Positions 19,871 through 27,903 of a stretch of 64,000 nucleotides of DNA are shown in pieces. The stretch is from an uncultured Collinsella sp. (GTDB lineage: Bacteria > Actinomycetota > Coriobacteriia > Coriobacteriales > Coriobacteriaceae). Both the position numbers and the translations under genes were made by a program. The stretch is taken from positions 1-64,000 of the forward strand of contig CAUCQW010000012.1 in assembly GCA_958445065.1 (NCBI GenBank), written 5' to 3'. How positions within the stretch are numbered: position 1 is the first letter of the stretch; each line of letters starts with the position of its first letter. The notes under the pieces were generated by a model. It was not told the origin of the DNA. It did no database searches and worked only from the letters and a program-made list of their open reading frames with translations.

Positions 19871-21155
19871 GGTCGGCGATATAGCCCAAAGCGACGGCGG
19901 TATAGGCCGCGGCACCGAGCGGCAGCTCGGCATCGTTAAAACGTGCCTTGGGATGGTGCTGGGCAAAGTGTTCGTCCGTGTCGGTTACGGCCGCGCCCAC
20001 GGTAAAGTACGCACTTGGGATCTTGCTCGAGATAAGCGCGAAGTCCTCACTCGCCATGGCATGGAAAAGCGGCAAGAAAGCCGTCTTGGGCAGCACTGCG
20101 CCCACGTAGCCAAGCGACGCCTGAGTCATATCGCTGTCGAGTACAAGCGGCGGAACATCCGAAAGCGTCTCGATGGTCGCCGGCGTACGATAGGACGTAG
20201 CAACGCCGTTAACGACCTCCGCGATGCGGGTCTTTAGGTGAGCCATGAGCTCAACATCAAAGCCGCGCAGCGTTCCCTCGAGCACGCAGGTGTCGGGGAT
20301 GACGTTGGCCGCCAAGCCGCCGGCGAACTTACCAACGGTAAGTGCGACTTCCTTGGCCGCCGGCACCTCGCGGGAGATAAGCTCCTGGAGCGCCAGGTGC
20401 ACGTGGACGCCGGCCGTGATGGGGTCGATGCAGATCTCGGGGCTGGAACCGTGGCCGCCCTTGCCCTGGAGCGTGATGCGGAAACCGTACACACCCGAGA
20501 GCGCCGGGCTGCCGTAGAGCACCAGGCCAAGCGGCGACTGGCTGTTGACATGCATGGCAAAGGCCGCCTGAGGGCGCGGGTTCTCGAGCAAGCCGTCGGC
20601 GATGGCAGCGCGTGCTCCCTCAAAGGTCTCCTCGCCCGGCTGGAACAGCAACTTGACGGTAGCGTTGGCCTCCACAAGCTCGGCCTCGCGGGCCTTGAGC
20701 AGGCGCGCCGCACCAAGCAGGGCCGTCGCGTGCATATCGTGACCGCAAGCATGCATGCAGCCATTGGTGGATGCAAAGGGCTCGCCGGATTCCTCGACAA
20801 CGGGAAGGGCATCCATATCGCCTCGGAGCATGACGACCGTTCCGGCCTGCTCGTCCTTGCACGTGCCATTGCCCTGAGCGGCCGCACCGGCACCGATCAG
20901 GCCAACGGCGCAGGAACCGTCGACTAGCGTGGTATGGGGGATGTCCATCTCGTCCAGACGTGCCTGGATATAGGCAGACGTCTGCGGAAGATTGTTACCC
21001 AGCTCGGGCATCTGGTGTAGATCGTGTCGCCATGCAGCGAGCTCGTCTGCAAAAGCCTGAGCTTCTGCGACAAGACCGTCACCGATAGCGGCCTGCGCCG
21101 CCGCGGTGGCCTGGGGCGCTGGTTGCGGTTGAAAATCGGACAGAGCTGATGCCAT
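19863..21155 (-). CDS. M20-family amidohydrolase (N-acyl amino acid/hippurate hydrolase type)
   Basis: A 430-residue metallo-amidohydrolase related to HipO and IAA-amino-acid hydrolases, cleaving N-acyl amino acids or related amides in the cytoplasm. Signatures are RHDLHQMPELG near residue 43, LRGDMDALPV, the metal ligands in CMHACGHDMHATALLGAARLL, FQPGEETFEGARAAI and HVNSQSPLG. The frame extends 26 codons further upstream, but ATG 21155 has GGAGGG five bases before it and begins near the conserved region. The neighbouring EamA transporter could export or import its product. Specific substrate unknown. Confidence 0.88.
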   Translation of the reverse strand: MASALSDFQPQPAPQATAAAQAAIGDGLVAEAQAFADELAAWRHDLHQMPELGNNLPQTSAYIQARLDEMDIPHTTLVDGSCAVGLIGAGAAAQGNGTCKDEQAGTVVMLRGDMDALPVVEESGEPFASTNGCMHACGHDMHATALLGAARLLKAREAELVEANATVKLLFQPGEETFEGARAAIADGLLENPRPQAAFAMHVNSQSPLGLVLYGSPALSGVYGFRITLQGKGGHGSSPEICIDPITAGVHVHLALQELISREVPAAKEVALTVGKFAGGLAANVIPDTCVLEGTLRGFDVELMAHLKTRIAEVVNGVATSYRTPATIETLSDVPPLVLDSDMTQASLGYVGAVLPKTAFLPLFHAMASEDFALISSKIPSAYFTVGAAVTDTDEHFAQHHPKARFNDAELPLGAAAYTAVALGYIADHR

Positions 21156-21233
21156 AGAAGCCCTCCAGTAACGTTTTTGCAGCACGCACTTTGATAGCGT
21201 AAAGTGCAAGGTACAACTGTAAGGGCATGACAT

Positions 21234-21258
21234 AAAAATGCCGCCCTGGGAGGGCGGC
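21234..21258 (-). terminator. terminator of the EamA gene
   Basis: GCCGCCCT and AGGGCGGC (21240-21258) form an 8-bp stem with a 3-base loop, followed by UUUUU on the minus strand, 13 bases past the stop. Confidence 0.85.
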
Positions 21259-21270
21259 GCAACAAGTTGT

Positions 21271-22254
21271 TTACAATTGCGGGTGTGATTTTCGGCGCAA
21301 GAAATCGAAATGCGTCTCGCTCAAGATAATCGAAAGAAAGATGAGCGCGAAGCCGGCGAGCAGGCGCGAGGTGAGCGCCTCCCCCATCAGCAGCACCGAG
21401 AACAGCACGCCCGAAGGCGACTCCATCGAAAGGAGCAGTGAGCCCGTCGAGGCCGAGACATGCGCCAAGCCGACGTTTTGGATGAGCAGAGCCGCGCATG
21501 TGCAACCAACCGAGAGAAACGCCATCGCGCTGATAAAGCTCGGCGTCCACACGGACAGAGGCGCTTGGGTCTCGAATAGCAGCGACGTTGCCAGGCTCAG
21601 CACGCCGTTGCCCACAAACATCCAAAACGTGATGACGTTGATGTCCATTTTGCGACCGTACTTGGCAGTCACCGCCATCTGGATGGCGAAAAAGACCGCA
21701 CCCGCCAGCGTAATGACATCACCGATGTTGAATTCAACGCTATCGAGCGCCACCAAGCCAATGCCCGCCAAGCACAGCAGCGCCGCGCCCAGGTTATAGC
21801 GGGTGAGTTTTTCGCCGCTCAGAAAATAGCTCGCGAACGGCACAACGATGCAATACGTGCCCGTCAAAAAAGCATTCTTGCCCGCCGTGGTGTGCGCCAG
21901 ACCGACTGTCTGCAGGGCGTAGGCGGCCCACATAAGTGCGCCCATGCCAAGTCCGACGATAAGGTTGCGGGCGTTGAGGTGCGCGATGATGCGCTTGTGG
22001 AAGATGAAAAACATGACCAACGCCGCAGGCAGAAAGCGCACGTAGAGCAGTTCGAACACCGGAATGGTGTCGAGCGCGTCCTTCATGGTCGTAAAGGAGT
22101 AGCCCCAGACGACTGCCACCGAAAGCAGCAGGACTTTCCAGAACAGCGGCGAGCGAGCGCCGGCGCCGCGGGAGGTGCCGCCCGCGCCCAGGTCCTCGCG
22201 AGCAACAGGGCTATCGGGCATCATTTCGATATTGTCAGTGGCATGCTGGGCCAT
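21271..22254 (-). CDS. EamA/DMT-family transporter
   Basis: A 327-residue membrane protein with ten predicted helices in two five-helix EamA repeats (first WGYSFTTMKDALDTIP, second beginning near INVITFWMFVGNGVLS). Such carriers export amino acids or other metabolites. The N-terminal 38 residues are polar and rich in Gly and Ala, longer than usual. Motifs GLAHTTAGKNAFLTGTY and GLAHVSASTGSLLLSMESP are the pore-lining helices of the two repeats. It is co-directional with the amidohydrolase but separated by a terminator. Substrate unknown. Confidence 0.9.
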   Translation of the reverse strand: MAQHATDNIEMMPDSPVAREDLGAGGTSRGAGARSPLFWKVLLLSVAVVWGYSFTTMKDALDTIPVFELLYVRFLPAALVMFFIFHKRIIAHLNARNLIVGLGMGALMWAAYALQTVGLAHTTAGKNAFLTGTYCIVVPFASYFLSGEKLTRYNLGAALLCLAGIGLVALDSVEFNIGDVITLAGAVFFAIQMAVTAKYGRKMDINVITFWMFVGNGVLSLATSLLFETQAPLSVWTPSFISAMAFLSVGCTCAALLIQNVGLAHVSASTGSLLLSMESPSGVLFSVLLMGEALTSRLLAGFALIFLSIILSETHFDFLRRKSHPQL

Positions 22255-22321
22255 AGGGCATCCTCGCGCTCAATCTGGGCGTGGTGTCCGCACGCGCATG
22301 GCTGCGTGCCGCCTCATGGTC

Positions 22322-22362
22322 AAATAAAAGCAGGGCGCACCGGACCCCCGGCACGCCCCGCT
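22322..22362 (-). terminator. terminator downstream of the YhgE pair
   Basis: AGCAGGGCGCACCGG (22329-22343) pairs, with three mismatches, to CCGGCACGCCCCGCT (22348-22362), followed by UUUUAUUU on the minus strand. Confidence 0.75.
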
Positions 22363-22455
22363 ACTGTAGCAACAACCAAGCAGCCCGTGCAATTCACTAC
22401 GCTAAAGCATCGGGTTGGAAGATCTCGATGTTCCGACGGCGTTTACGTTGCTGAA

Positions 22456-24645
22456 CTAAATCAATTTGGTTGACTCCAGTTTTTCGATGATCCAGTCGTT
22501 GGCTTTGATGACCGGGCGGCGGAAGACGACGCCCAGTGCCAGCGACGGAATCAGATAGCTCGCCAGAATGCCTAGCTCAATCCAGTACTCCATGTGGTAC
22601 GCACCGGCCATGGCGGCATGCATGGCGTTGATGCCGTGGGTGAACGGCAGGAACGGATAGATCGCCTGGAACACGGGGCCGGTCATCTCGATGGGGAACG
22701 TGCCGCCCGAACCGCCGACCTGCATGACCAGCAGCACGACGGCGAGCGCCTTGCCGATATCGCCAAACGAAACCGTAAGCGTGTAGACGATATTGGAGAA
22801 CACGAGACTCGCGACCCAGCCCGCCAGCACAAACTGCAGCGGGTCGTCGCACTGGATGCCAAAGAACAGGATGTCGCCCGCACACACGAGCGTTGCCTGC
22901 AGCAGGGCCAGACCGCCAAAGAACAGGTAGCGGCCCAGGTAGATCTCGTGCAGGCGCACGGGGATGAGCTCGTTGATAAGCTCATCGTCAACCGAGACCT
23001 TCATCATGGCCGCCAGCACAATCGAGCCCACCCAGAGCGACAGAATCGTGTAGAACGGTGCCATGGCCGAACCGTAGTTGCGGATCGGATAGACCGGCTT
23101 GCGATCGAGCGCGACGGGGCCGGAAAGCGACACGGCCAGACCCTCGGGATCATTGCCGATCATCGTCTTGATCGTAGCGAGGTCATCCGACATCAAGGCG
23201 CCGTCGAGCTCGTCCTTAAACGCACTGATCTTGTCCGACGCCTCGCCCAGCTGATCAGAAGCCTTGTTGACCAGCTTTGCAGCCTTGGAGAGGCCCTTTG
23301 CCAGCGAACCGGATGCGTCGGTCAGGCCAGCAACAGCACTATCCAGATCGTTCGAAATACCGTTCAGCGAATCCAAAACGCCCGAGATGGTCTTCTTGAG
23401 CTCCTTTGCCTTGGCCGAAAACGCAGAGTCGTAGTCAGTCTTGGCGCCCGAGATACCAGCCTTGGCATCCGCGATTGCCTGATCGACCTCGGCACGCGAC
23501 TTATTAACCTCTGCCATGCTGTCAGAGAGAGACTTCGCGGTGGCCGTCAAGTCCTTGGCGTTGTTGCGATACTCCACAGCAATCCTGCTCAGCGATGTTG
23601 CCACAGACTTGAGGCTGTCCTGGAGTTTTTCGTCAGTCACCTGATCGGCAAAGCTGCGGAGCTGGTCGGCCGTGGCGTCGATATCGTCGGCACGCGTGTT
23701 GAGCGCCGCCGCGGCATCGTTGAGCTGGGACACTGTAAGGTCGACATGTTGATTCGCGGCATCAAATGCCTTCGCAAGCTCGGCGGACACGTTGTCAAAC
23801 GAGCCCGCGCTTCCGTCAATCGCGGCATTGATGGCGTCGTTGGCGTCCTTCAGCGCTTCCTTGGAATCGCTAATACCGCTCTTGACATGCTCCATCAGCT
23901 GCTTCGTTGACTCATCGACCGTGCCCGTCTGCTTGAGCATGCCGCTCGCCGACGTCAGCGAATCGGACGTGGAGCTCAAAATGCCCGCCAGCGACGAAGC
24001 ATTTGCCCGAACGTCTCGCAGGTCCTCAATCGAATCGCCGAGCGTCGAGGACAGGTTGGCGATAAAGTTACCCACCTGGTCGGTGCTCATGTAATCGAGC
24101 AGGCTGGACACCGTCTTAAGACCGATCGTCGTAATGGTCTCGGTAAAAGTTTTGTTAACCTGGCTCTGGACGGCGCTCGAACCCTTCTCGGTCACGATCT
24201 GCGCAATGGCGTTGGCCTTCTGATTCTCGTAGAACTCGATATCGGCATGCTTCACGTCGGTCGAGAAAAGCGTCATCATGTCAGCGCTAAACGTTTTGGG
24301 GATAACGACGGCAGCATAGTACGCGCCCGACTTAACGCCCTCGATAGCCTTTTCGCGATTGTTGAGCACAACCCAATCGAAGCTCTCGTTGCCGCGTAGG
24401 GTGGCGGTCACGTTTTCGCCCACGTTAACCTCGACGGGGATCAAATCGCTCTCGTAACCCTCATCGGTGTTGACCACGGCGATCTTAAGATTGCCGGTGT
24501 TGCCGTACGGATCCCAGCTGCCGGCGATGTTAAACCACGCGTACAGACACGGTACGATAATGAGGCCCATCACGACAACCAAGCCGATCACGGAGCGAGA
24601 CACGTTTTGGACATCGCGCTTAAACAGATGCAGGATGTTCTTCAT
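22456..24645 (-). CDS. YhgE/Pip domain membrane protein (short paralogue)
   Basis: This 729-residue protein has an N-terminal helix (GLVVVMGLIIVPCLYAWFNI), the YhgE/Pip N-terminal domain (SWDPYGNTGNLKIAVVNTDE), a coiled-coil-like extracytoplasmic stretch of about 300 residues rich in Ala, Ser and Asp, and a C-terminal membrane domain of about six helices. The family includes the lactococcal phage infection protein Pip and Bacillus YhgE; the C-terminal part resembles ABC-2 permeases. Cellular role is poorly known (phage adsorption, or a type VII-like/export accessory). Its ATG immediately follows the stop of the longer paralogue, so the two are co-translated and probably form a heteromer. Confidence 0.85.
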   Translation of the reverse strand: MKNILHLFKRDVQNVSRSVIGLVVVMGLIIVPCLYAWFNIAGSWDPYGNTGNLKIAVVNTDEGYESDLIPVEVNVGENVTATLRGNESFDWVVLNNREKAIEGVKSGAYYAAVVIPKTFSADMMTLFSTDVKHADIEFYENQKANAIAQIVTEKGSSAVQSQVNKTFTETITTIGLKTVSSLLDYMSTDQVGNFIANLSSTLGDSIEDLRDVRANASSLAGILSSTSDSLTSASGMLKQTGTVDESTKQLMEHVKSGISDSKEALKDANDAINAAIDGSAGSFDNVSAELAKAFDAANQHVDLTVSQLNDAAAALNTRADDIDATADQLRSFADQVTDEKLQDSLKSVATSLSRIAVEYRNNAKDLTATAKSLSDSMAEVNKSRAEVDQAIADAKAGISGAKTDYDSAFSAKAKELKKTISGVLDSLNGISNDLDSAVAGLTDASGSLAKGLSKAAKLVNKASDQLGEASDKISAFKDELDGALMSDDLATIKTMIGNDPEGLAVSLSGPVALDRKPVYPIRNYGSAMAPFYTILSLWVGSIVLAAMMKVSVDDELINELIPVRLHEIYLGRYLFFGGLALLQATLVCAGDILFFGIQCDDPLQFVLAGWVASLVFSNIVYTLTVSFGDIGKALAVVLLVMQVGGSGGTFPIEMTGPVFQAIYPFLPFTHGINAMHAAMAGAYHMEYWIELGILASYLIPSLALGVVFRRPVIKANDWIIEKLESTKLI

Positions 24646-27462
24646 TTATGCCTCACCTCCTTTGGAGTGCTTGCCAAGCGCGGTGGTATCTCCATCATTT
24701 GTGGCTGTGCTGTCGCTGCCCTGAGATTTATGGTGCGAGCCGATATGCGGCAAGCGGCCCGTGGACTGATCGCCGCCCTTGGCACCACGCTCGCTGGCGT
24801 TGAGGCCAAACATGTGGCGGGCGGCAGGAATGGCGGCCGTGTGTTCGCGCATCTCGCGACGCAGGTCCTCATCCGAAAGCGCCGAGATGCGCATCTGGGT
24901 ATTGAGGCTCGCTCGGATATATTCGATATTGATAAGCCAGCCGCAGATGGCAATAACCGAGATGATCCAAATGACAAGCAGGATGATCTTGCCGTTATTG
25001 TCGATATCGAGAACCGTCGACAGGACAAAGAGCAGGACCTGAACGCCCACCACGGCGGCAAAACCGCCCTTGATGTAGTACGGGTAGCGATGTTCAAAGG
25101 CGACCGCATGATCGAGCAGTTCGCGACGGTACGAATCGGAATCGAGCATGACGCGCATGGCCGTGCGCAGCGAGTAGCGCTGGCGCGGCAGGTCGTTGGA
25201 CTCGCAAATCATCATACCGGTCGTGGAGAGCTGTTTATCAAAGAGCAGGTTAAGGTTGAGCAGCAGCGGACGCAGCTGCAGGCCGATAAAGAGCGCCACG
25301 ATCAAGAACACGCCCAGAATGCACAGGTTAAACAGGTAGTTGAACGAATACATGCCGCCGACCGTCTCGCGCAGCAGATTGATGCCGTAGGTAAAGGGCA
25401 GCAGCGGGTGCAGCCACTGGAAGAAGCCGGGCATCATCTCGATGGGGTACATGCCCGACGAACCCGGGATCTGCACGATGACGAGAATGACGCCGATAGC
25501 CTTGCCGATATGCTTAAACGTGGTGGACAGCGCATAGATGATATTGACGTAGGTGAACGAAATGGCGATGCCGCCCAGCACGAACAGCAGCGGGCTGACG
25601 CACTGCACGCCAATCACCAGATCGCCTACCGTAACGATGATGGCCTGCAACGCGCCCAGGATCACCATGAGCAACCAGCGGCCAAAGTAGCCTTGGCGCG
25701 CCGTAAAGCTGCCAACACCTTCACGGTCGACCTCGAGCTTGTAAATGGCGATGAGCACATAGCCGCCCACCCAAAGCGCCAGATTGGTGTAGAAGGGAGC
25801 GATGCCCGAGCCAAAGCTCTTGACCGGATAGATTGGCTTGGACGTCAACTCAACCGGAGACGCCATGAAATCTGCCACGTCATTGACATCGACGCCCATC
25901 AGATCGGCCAGCTCGCCCATGGACTCGGAGGTCTGCAGCGCCGCGATGTCATTGGCGGCGGTTGCAAGCTTGTCCTGGACCTTGGCAAGCGAGGAATCGG
26001 TCTGGGACAGCGTGGTCTTGGCCTGGCCGAGCGTAGCGCTAAGCTGCGCCAACGTGCCGCGCGCATTTGCAAGTGTAGGTGTCATACCCGAGACGATACC
26101 GGTCAGGTCGCCCGAAACGGCAGCAAAAGAGTCGAGCGCGCTCGAGGCCTTCGGCAGCGCGTTTTGGCCCAAGTCCGTCTGGGCTTGGCCAAGGTTGGTC
26201 GCACCGGTATGAATTGCGTTATTGATAGCGTCACTGGCACCCGAAACAGCCGCTGCGTCATTCGCCATGGCGCTCGACTGCGCGGACAGACCGTCCTTGA
26301 TGCTCTGAAGCTTTTCATTCTGCTCTCGAAGCAAATCGATGGTCGATACAATGCGCGCGTCAATTTCCTCGGAACCTGTCGACGTGTCATTGGCGAGAAT
26401 CTCCAAGTGCCCGATAACGGCCTTATTGTGTTCGATCGTCGCTTGAAGAGACTCGAGCGAGTTGTCGATACGGGTGGTCGTAGATGTGACCGCGCCCGTC
26501 AGCTTGCCGATGGCAGCGTTCGCAGAGGCCGACGTCTTGGTGAGCGCAAGGCTGCCTTCCGAGAGCGCCTTGGAGAGCGAGGTGATGGAGTTGCCCGCCG
26601 TGGTGCGAGCTTCGCTCAGCAGATCGTTGCCCTGGGAGATCGCCTGCGTCAGCGACGGTGCCTGGCCTTGCAAGCCGGCAAGTGCCGCATCAGCCGAGGC
26701 GATAGCGCCACTCGTCTTATCGATGGCGGCATTCATATCGCCAATCGAATCGCGCACCTCGCCCAAGGTGTCGGACGCCTCGGACACCGAACTTGCCAGC
26801 GAGTCCTGAGTCTGGGTTGCCTTGTCCTTTAAATCGACACCGGCATCCTTGGCGATACCGGCAACAGTCTTGCCTACCGTAGAGACAAATTCCGAGTTGA
26901 TCTGCTCCTCGATGGTGTTTGCACCGGTATCGGTAACCTTGGGCGCAATGGCGCTCTTCTTCTCATTGACGTAGTACGTGAGCTTGGGCTGATGGTAGTT
27001 GCCGTCGAGCATCGAAACCAGGTTATCCGAGAAGTTCTTGGGAATCACGATAGCGGCATAGTACTCGCCGCTCTCGACGCCCTCCTTGGCATCGGCCGTC
27101 GAGTCGACGAACGTCCAGCCCAGCTGATCGTTCTCCTTGAGCTGATCGACGACCTGATCGCCCGCGTTGAGCTCGCCCACCAGGTCGTTTTGGGTGCCCC
27201 GATCGTTGTTGGCGATGGCAATCTTGATGCCCTGGGTGTTTCCGTACGGATCCCAGTTGGCCACGATGTTGTACCAGGCATACAGCGAGGGAATAACGCA
27301 CACGCCAAGGGTAACCACCAAGGCGACGGGGTTCACAAGCAGTCGCTTAATGTCGCGCTTAAATATCGCAAAGGAGACCTTTGCATTGGATAGTTTGCTG
27401 CCGAGACTCACGCTTGGACCATCCATCCTGTCGTTGAATCGAATCGTACTATCGATAACCAT
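24646..27462 (-). CDS. YhgE/Pip domain membrane protein (long paralogue)
   Basis: About 938 residues from ATG 27462. It shares the layout of its downstream neighbour: helix with VVTLGVCVIPSLYAWYNI, NWDPYGNTQGIKIAIANND, a long helical domain and an ABC-2-like membrane domain. A further 200-residue tail has two more helices (YYIKGGFAAVVGVQVLLFVL and IILLVIWIISVIAICGWLIN) and a charged end. The start is uncertain: the frame opens 11 codons earlier at a TTG, and ATG 27426 is also possible; none has a strong ribosome site. The partners diverge enough to suggest an old duplication. Confidence 0.82.
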   Translation of the reverse strand: MVIDSTIRFNDRMDGPSVSLGSKLSNAKVSFAIFKRDIKRLLVNPVALVVTLGVCVIPSLYAWYNIVANWDPYGNTQGIKIAIANNDRGTQNDLVGELNAGDQVVDQLKENDQLGWTFVDSTADAKEGVESGEYYAAIVIPKNFSDNLVSMLDGNYHQPKLTYYVNEKKSAIAPKVTDTGANTIEEQINSEFVSTVGKTVAGIAKDAGVDLKDKATQTQDSLASSVSEASDTLGEVRDSIGDMNAAIDKTSGAIASADAALAGLQGQAPSLTQAISQGNDLLSEARTTAGNSITSLSKALSEGSLALTKTSASANAAIGKLTGAVTSTTTRIDNSLESLQATIEHNKAVIGHLEILANDTSTGSEEIDARIVSTIDLLREQNEKLQSIKDGLSAQSSAMANDAAAVSGASDAINNAIHTGATNLGQAQTDLGQNALPKASSALDSFAAVSGDLTGIVSGMTPTLANARGTLAQLSATLGQAKTTLSQTDSSLAKVQDKLATAANDIAALQTSESMGELADLMGVDVNDVADFMASPVELTSKPIYPVKSFGSGIAPFYTNLALWVGGYVLIAIYKLEVDREGVGSFTARQGYFGRWLLMVILGALQAIIVTVGDLVIGVQCVSPLLFVLGGIAISFTYVNIIYALSTTFKHIGKAIGVILVIVQIPGSSGMYPIEMMPGFFQWLHPLLPFTYGINLLRETVGGMYSFNYLFNLCILGVFLIVALFIGLQLRPLLLNLNLLFDKQLSTTGMMICESNDLPRQRYSLRTAMRVMLDSDSYRRELLDHAVAFEHRYPYYIKGGFAAVVGVQVLLFVLSTVLDIDNNGKIILLVIWIISVIAICGWLINIEYIRASLNTQMRISALSDEDLRREMREHTAAIPAARHMFGLNASERGAKGGDQSTGRLPHIGSHHKSQGSDSTATNDGDTTALGKHSKGGEA

Positions 27463-27620
27463 TGTACGTAAGCGCTTTAGCGTCTCAGAGCACAATGGTA
27501 TTGAGTTTTGCGGGTAGCAATATACTACGAAGACGAATTAACGTACAGTTGTACAGTATCTTTAATTTCAGCAGGTCACAAAACCACAACCCGCACAAAT
27601 TAGCAATTCAAATAGTCATC

Positions 27621-27660
27621 GGGGACGTTCTTAAACGACTGGTCAAACAAGAACGCCCCC
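27621..27660. repeat. REP-like hairpin (GGGGACGTTCTT arms)
   Basis: GGGGACGTTCTT (27621-27632) and AAGAACGCCCCC (27649-27660) form an 11-of-12 bp stem. The GGGGACGTTC motif resembles REP-type repeats I recall beside Y1 (RAYT) transposases in other phyla. No such transposase is in the window. Confidence 0.45.
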
Positions 27661-27710
27661 AACGACTAGTTTGGACCACGGTAACATCGATGTTTTAGCA
27701 ATGCCAGCGA

Positions 27711-27895
27711 GCGGGCGCCAGAGCGAACAAATTGGCATGAAAAGAGGACGGCATAGACCTTCTGGTCATGCCGTCCTCTTTGAATGACAAGTTGTCGCTC
27801 TGGCGCCCGCGCAGCGTCGACTGGTCCGCCGTTCGTTAGAACGGCGGAACTGAGGGCAGCGTCGAGCCGTTACGCGGTTTGGTAAAACCGCGTAA
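27711..27895. repeat. nested palindrome, type II, plus two hairpins after htpG
   Basis: Outer arms 27711-27726/27795-27810 (16 bp perfect) enclose a 14-bp stem (27741-27754/27768-27781) capped by GACC-TTCT-GGTC. A U-run on the minus strand makes the inner stem a terminator for htpG. Two more perfect hairpins follow closer to htpG: 27825-27848 (10 bp) and 27870-27895 (11 bp), both without U-runs. Confidence 0.75.
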
Positions 27896-27903
27896 ATACC
27901 TAA

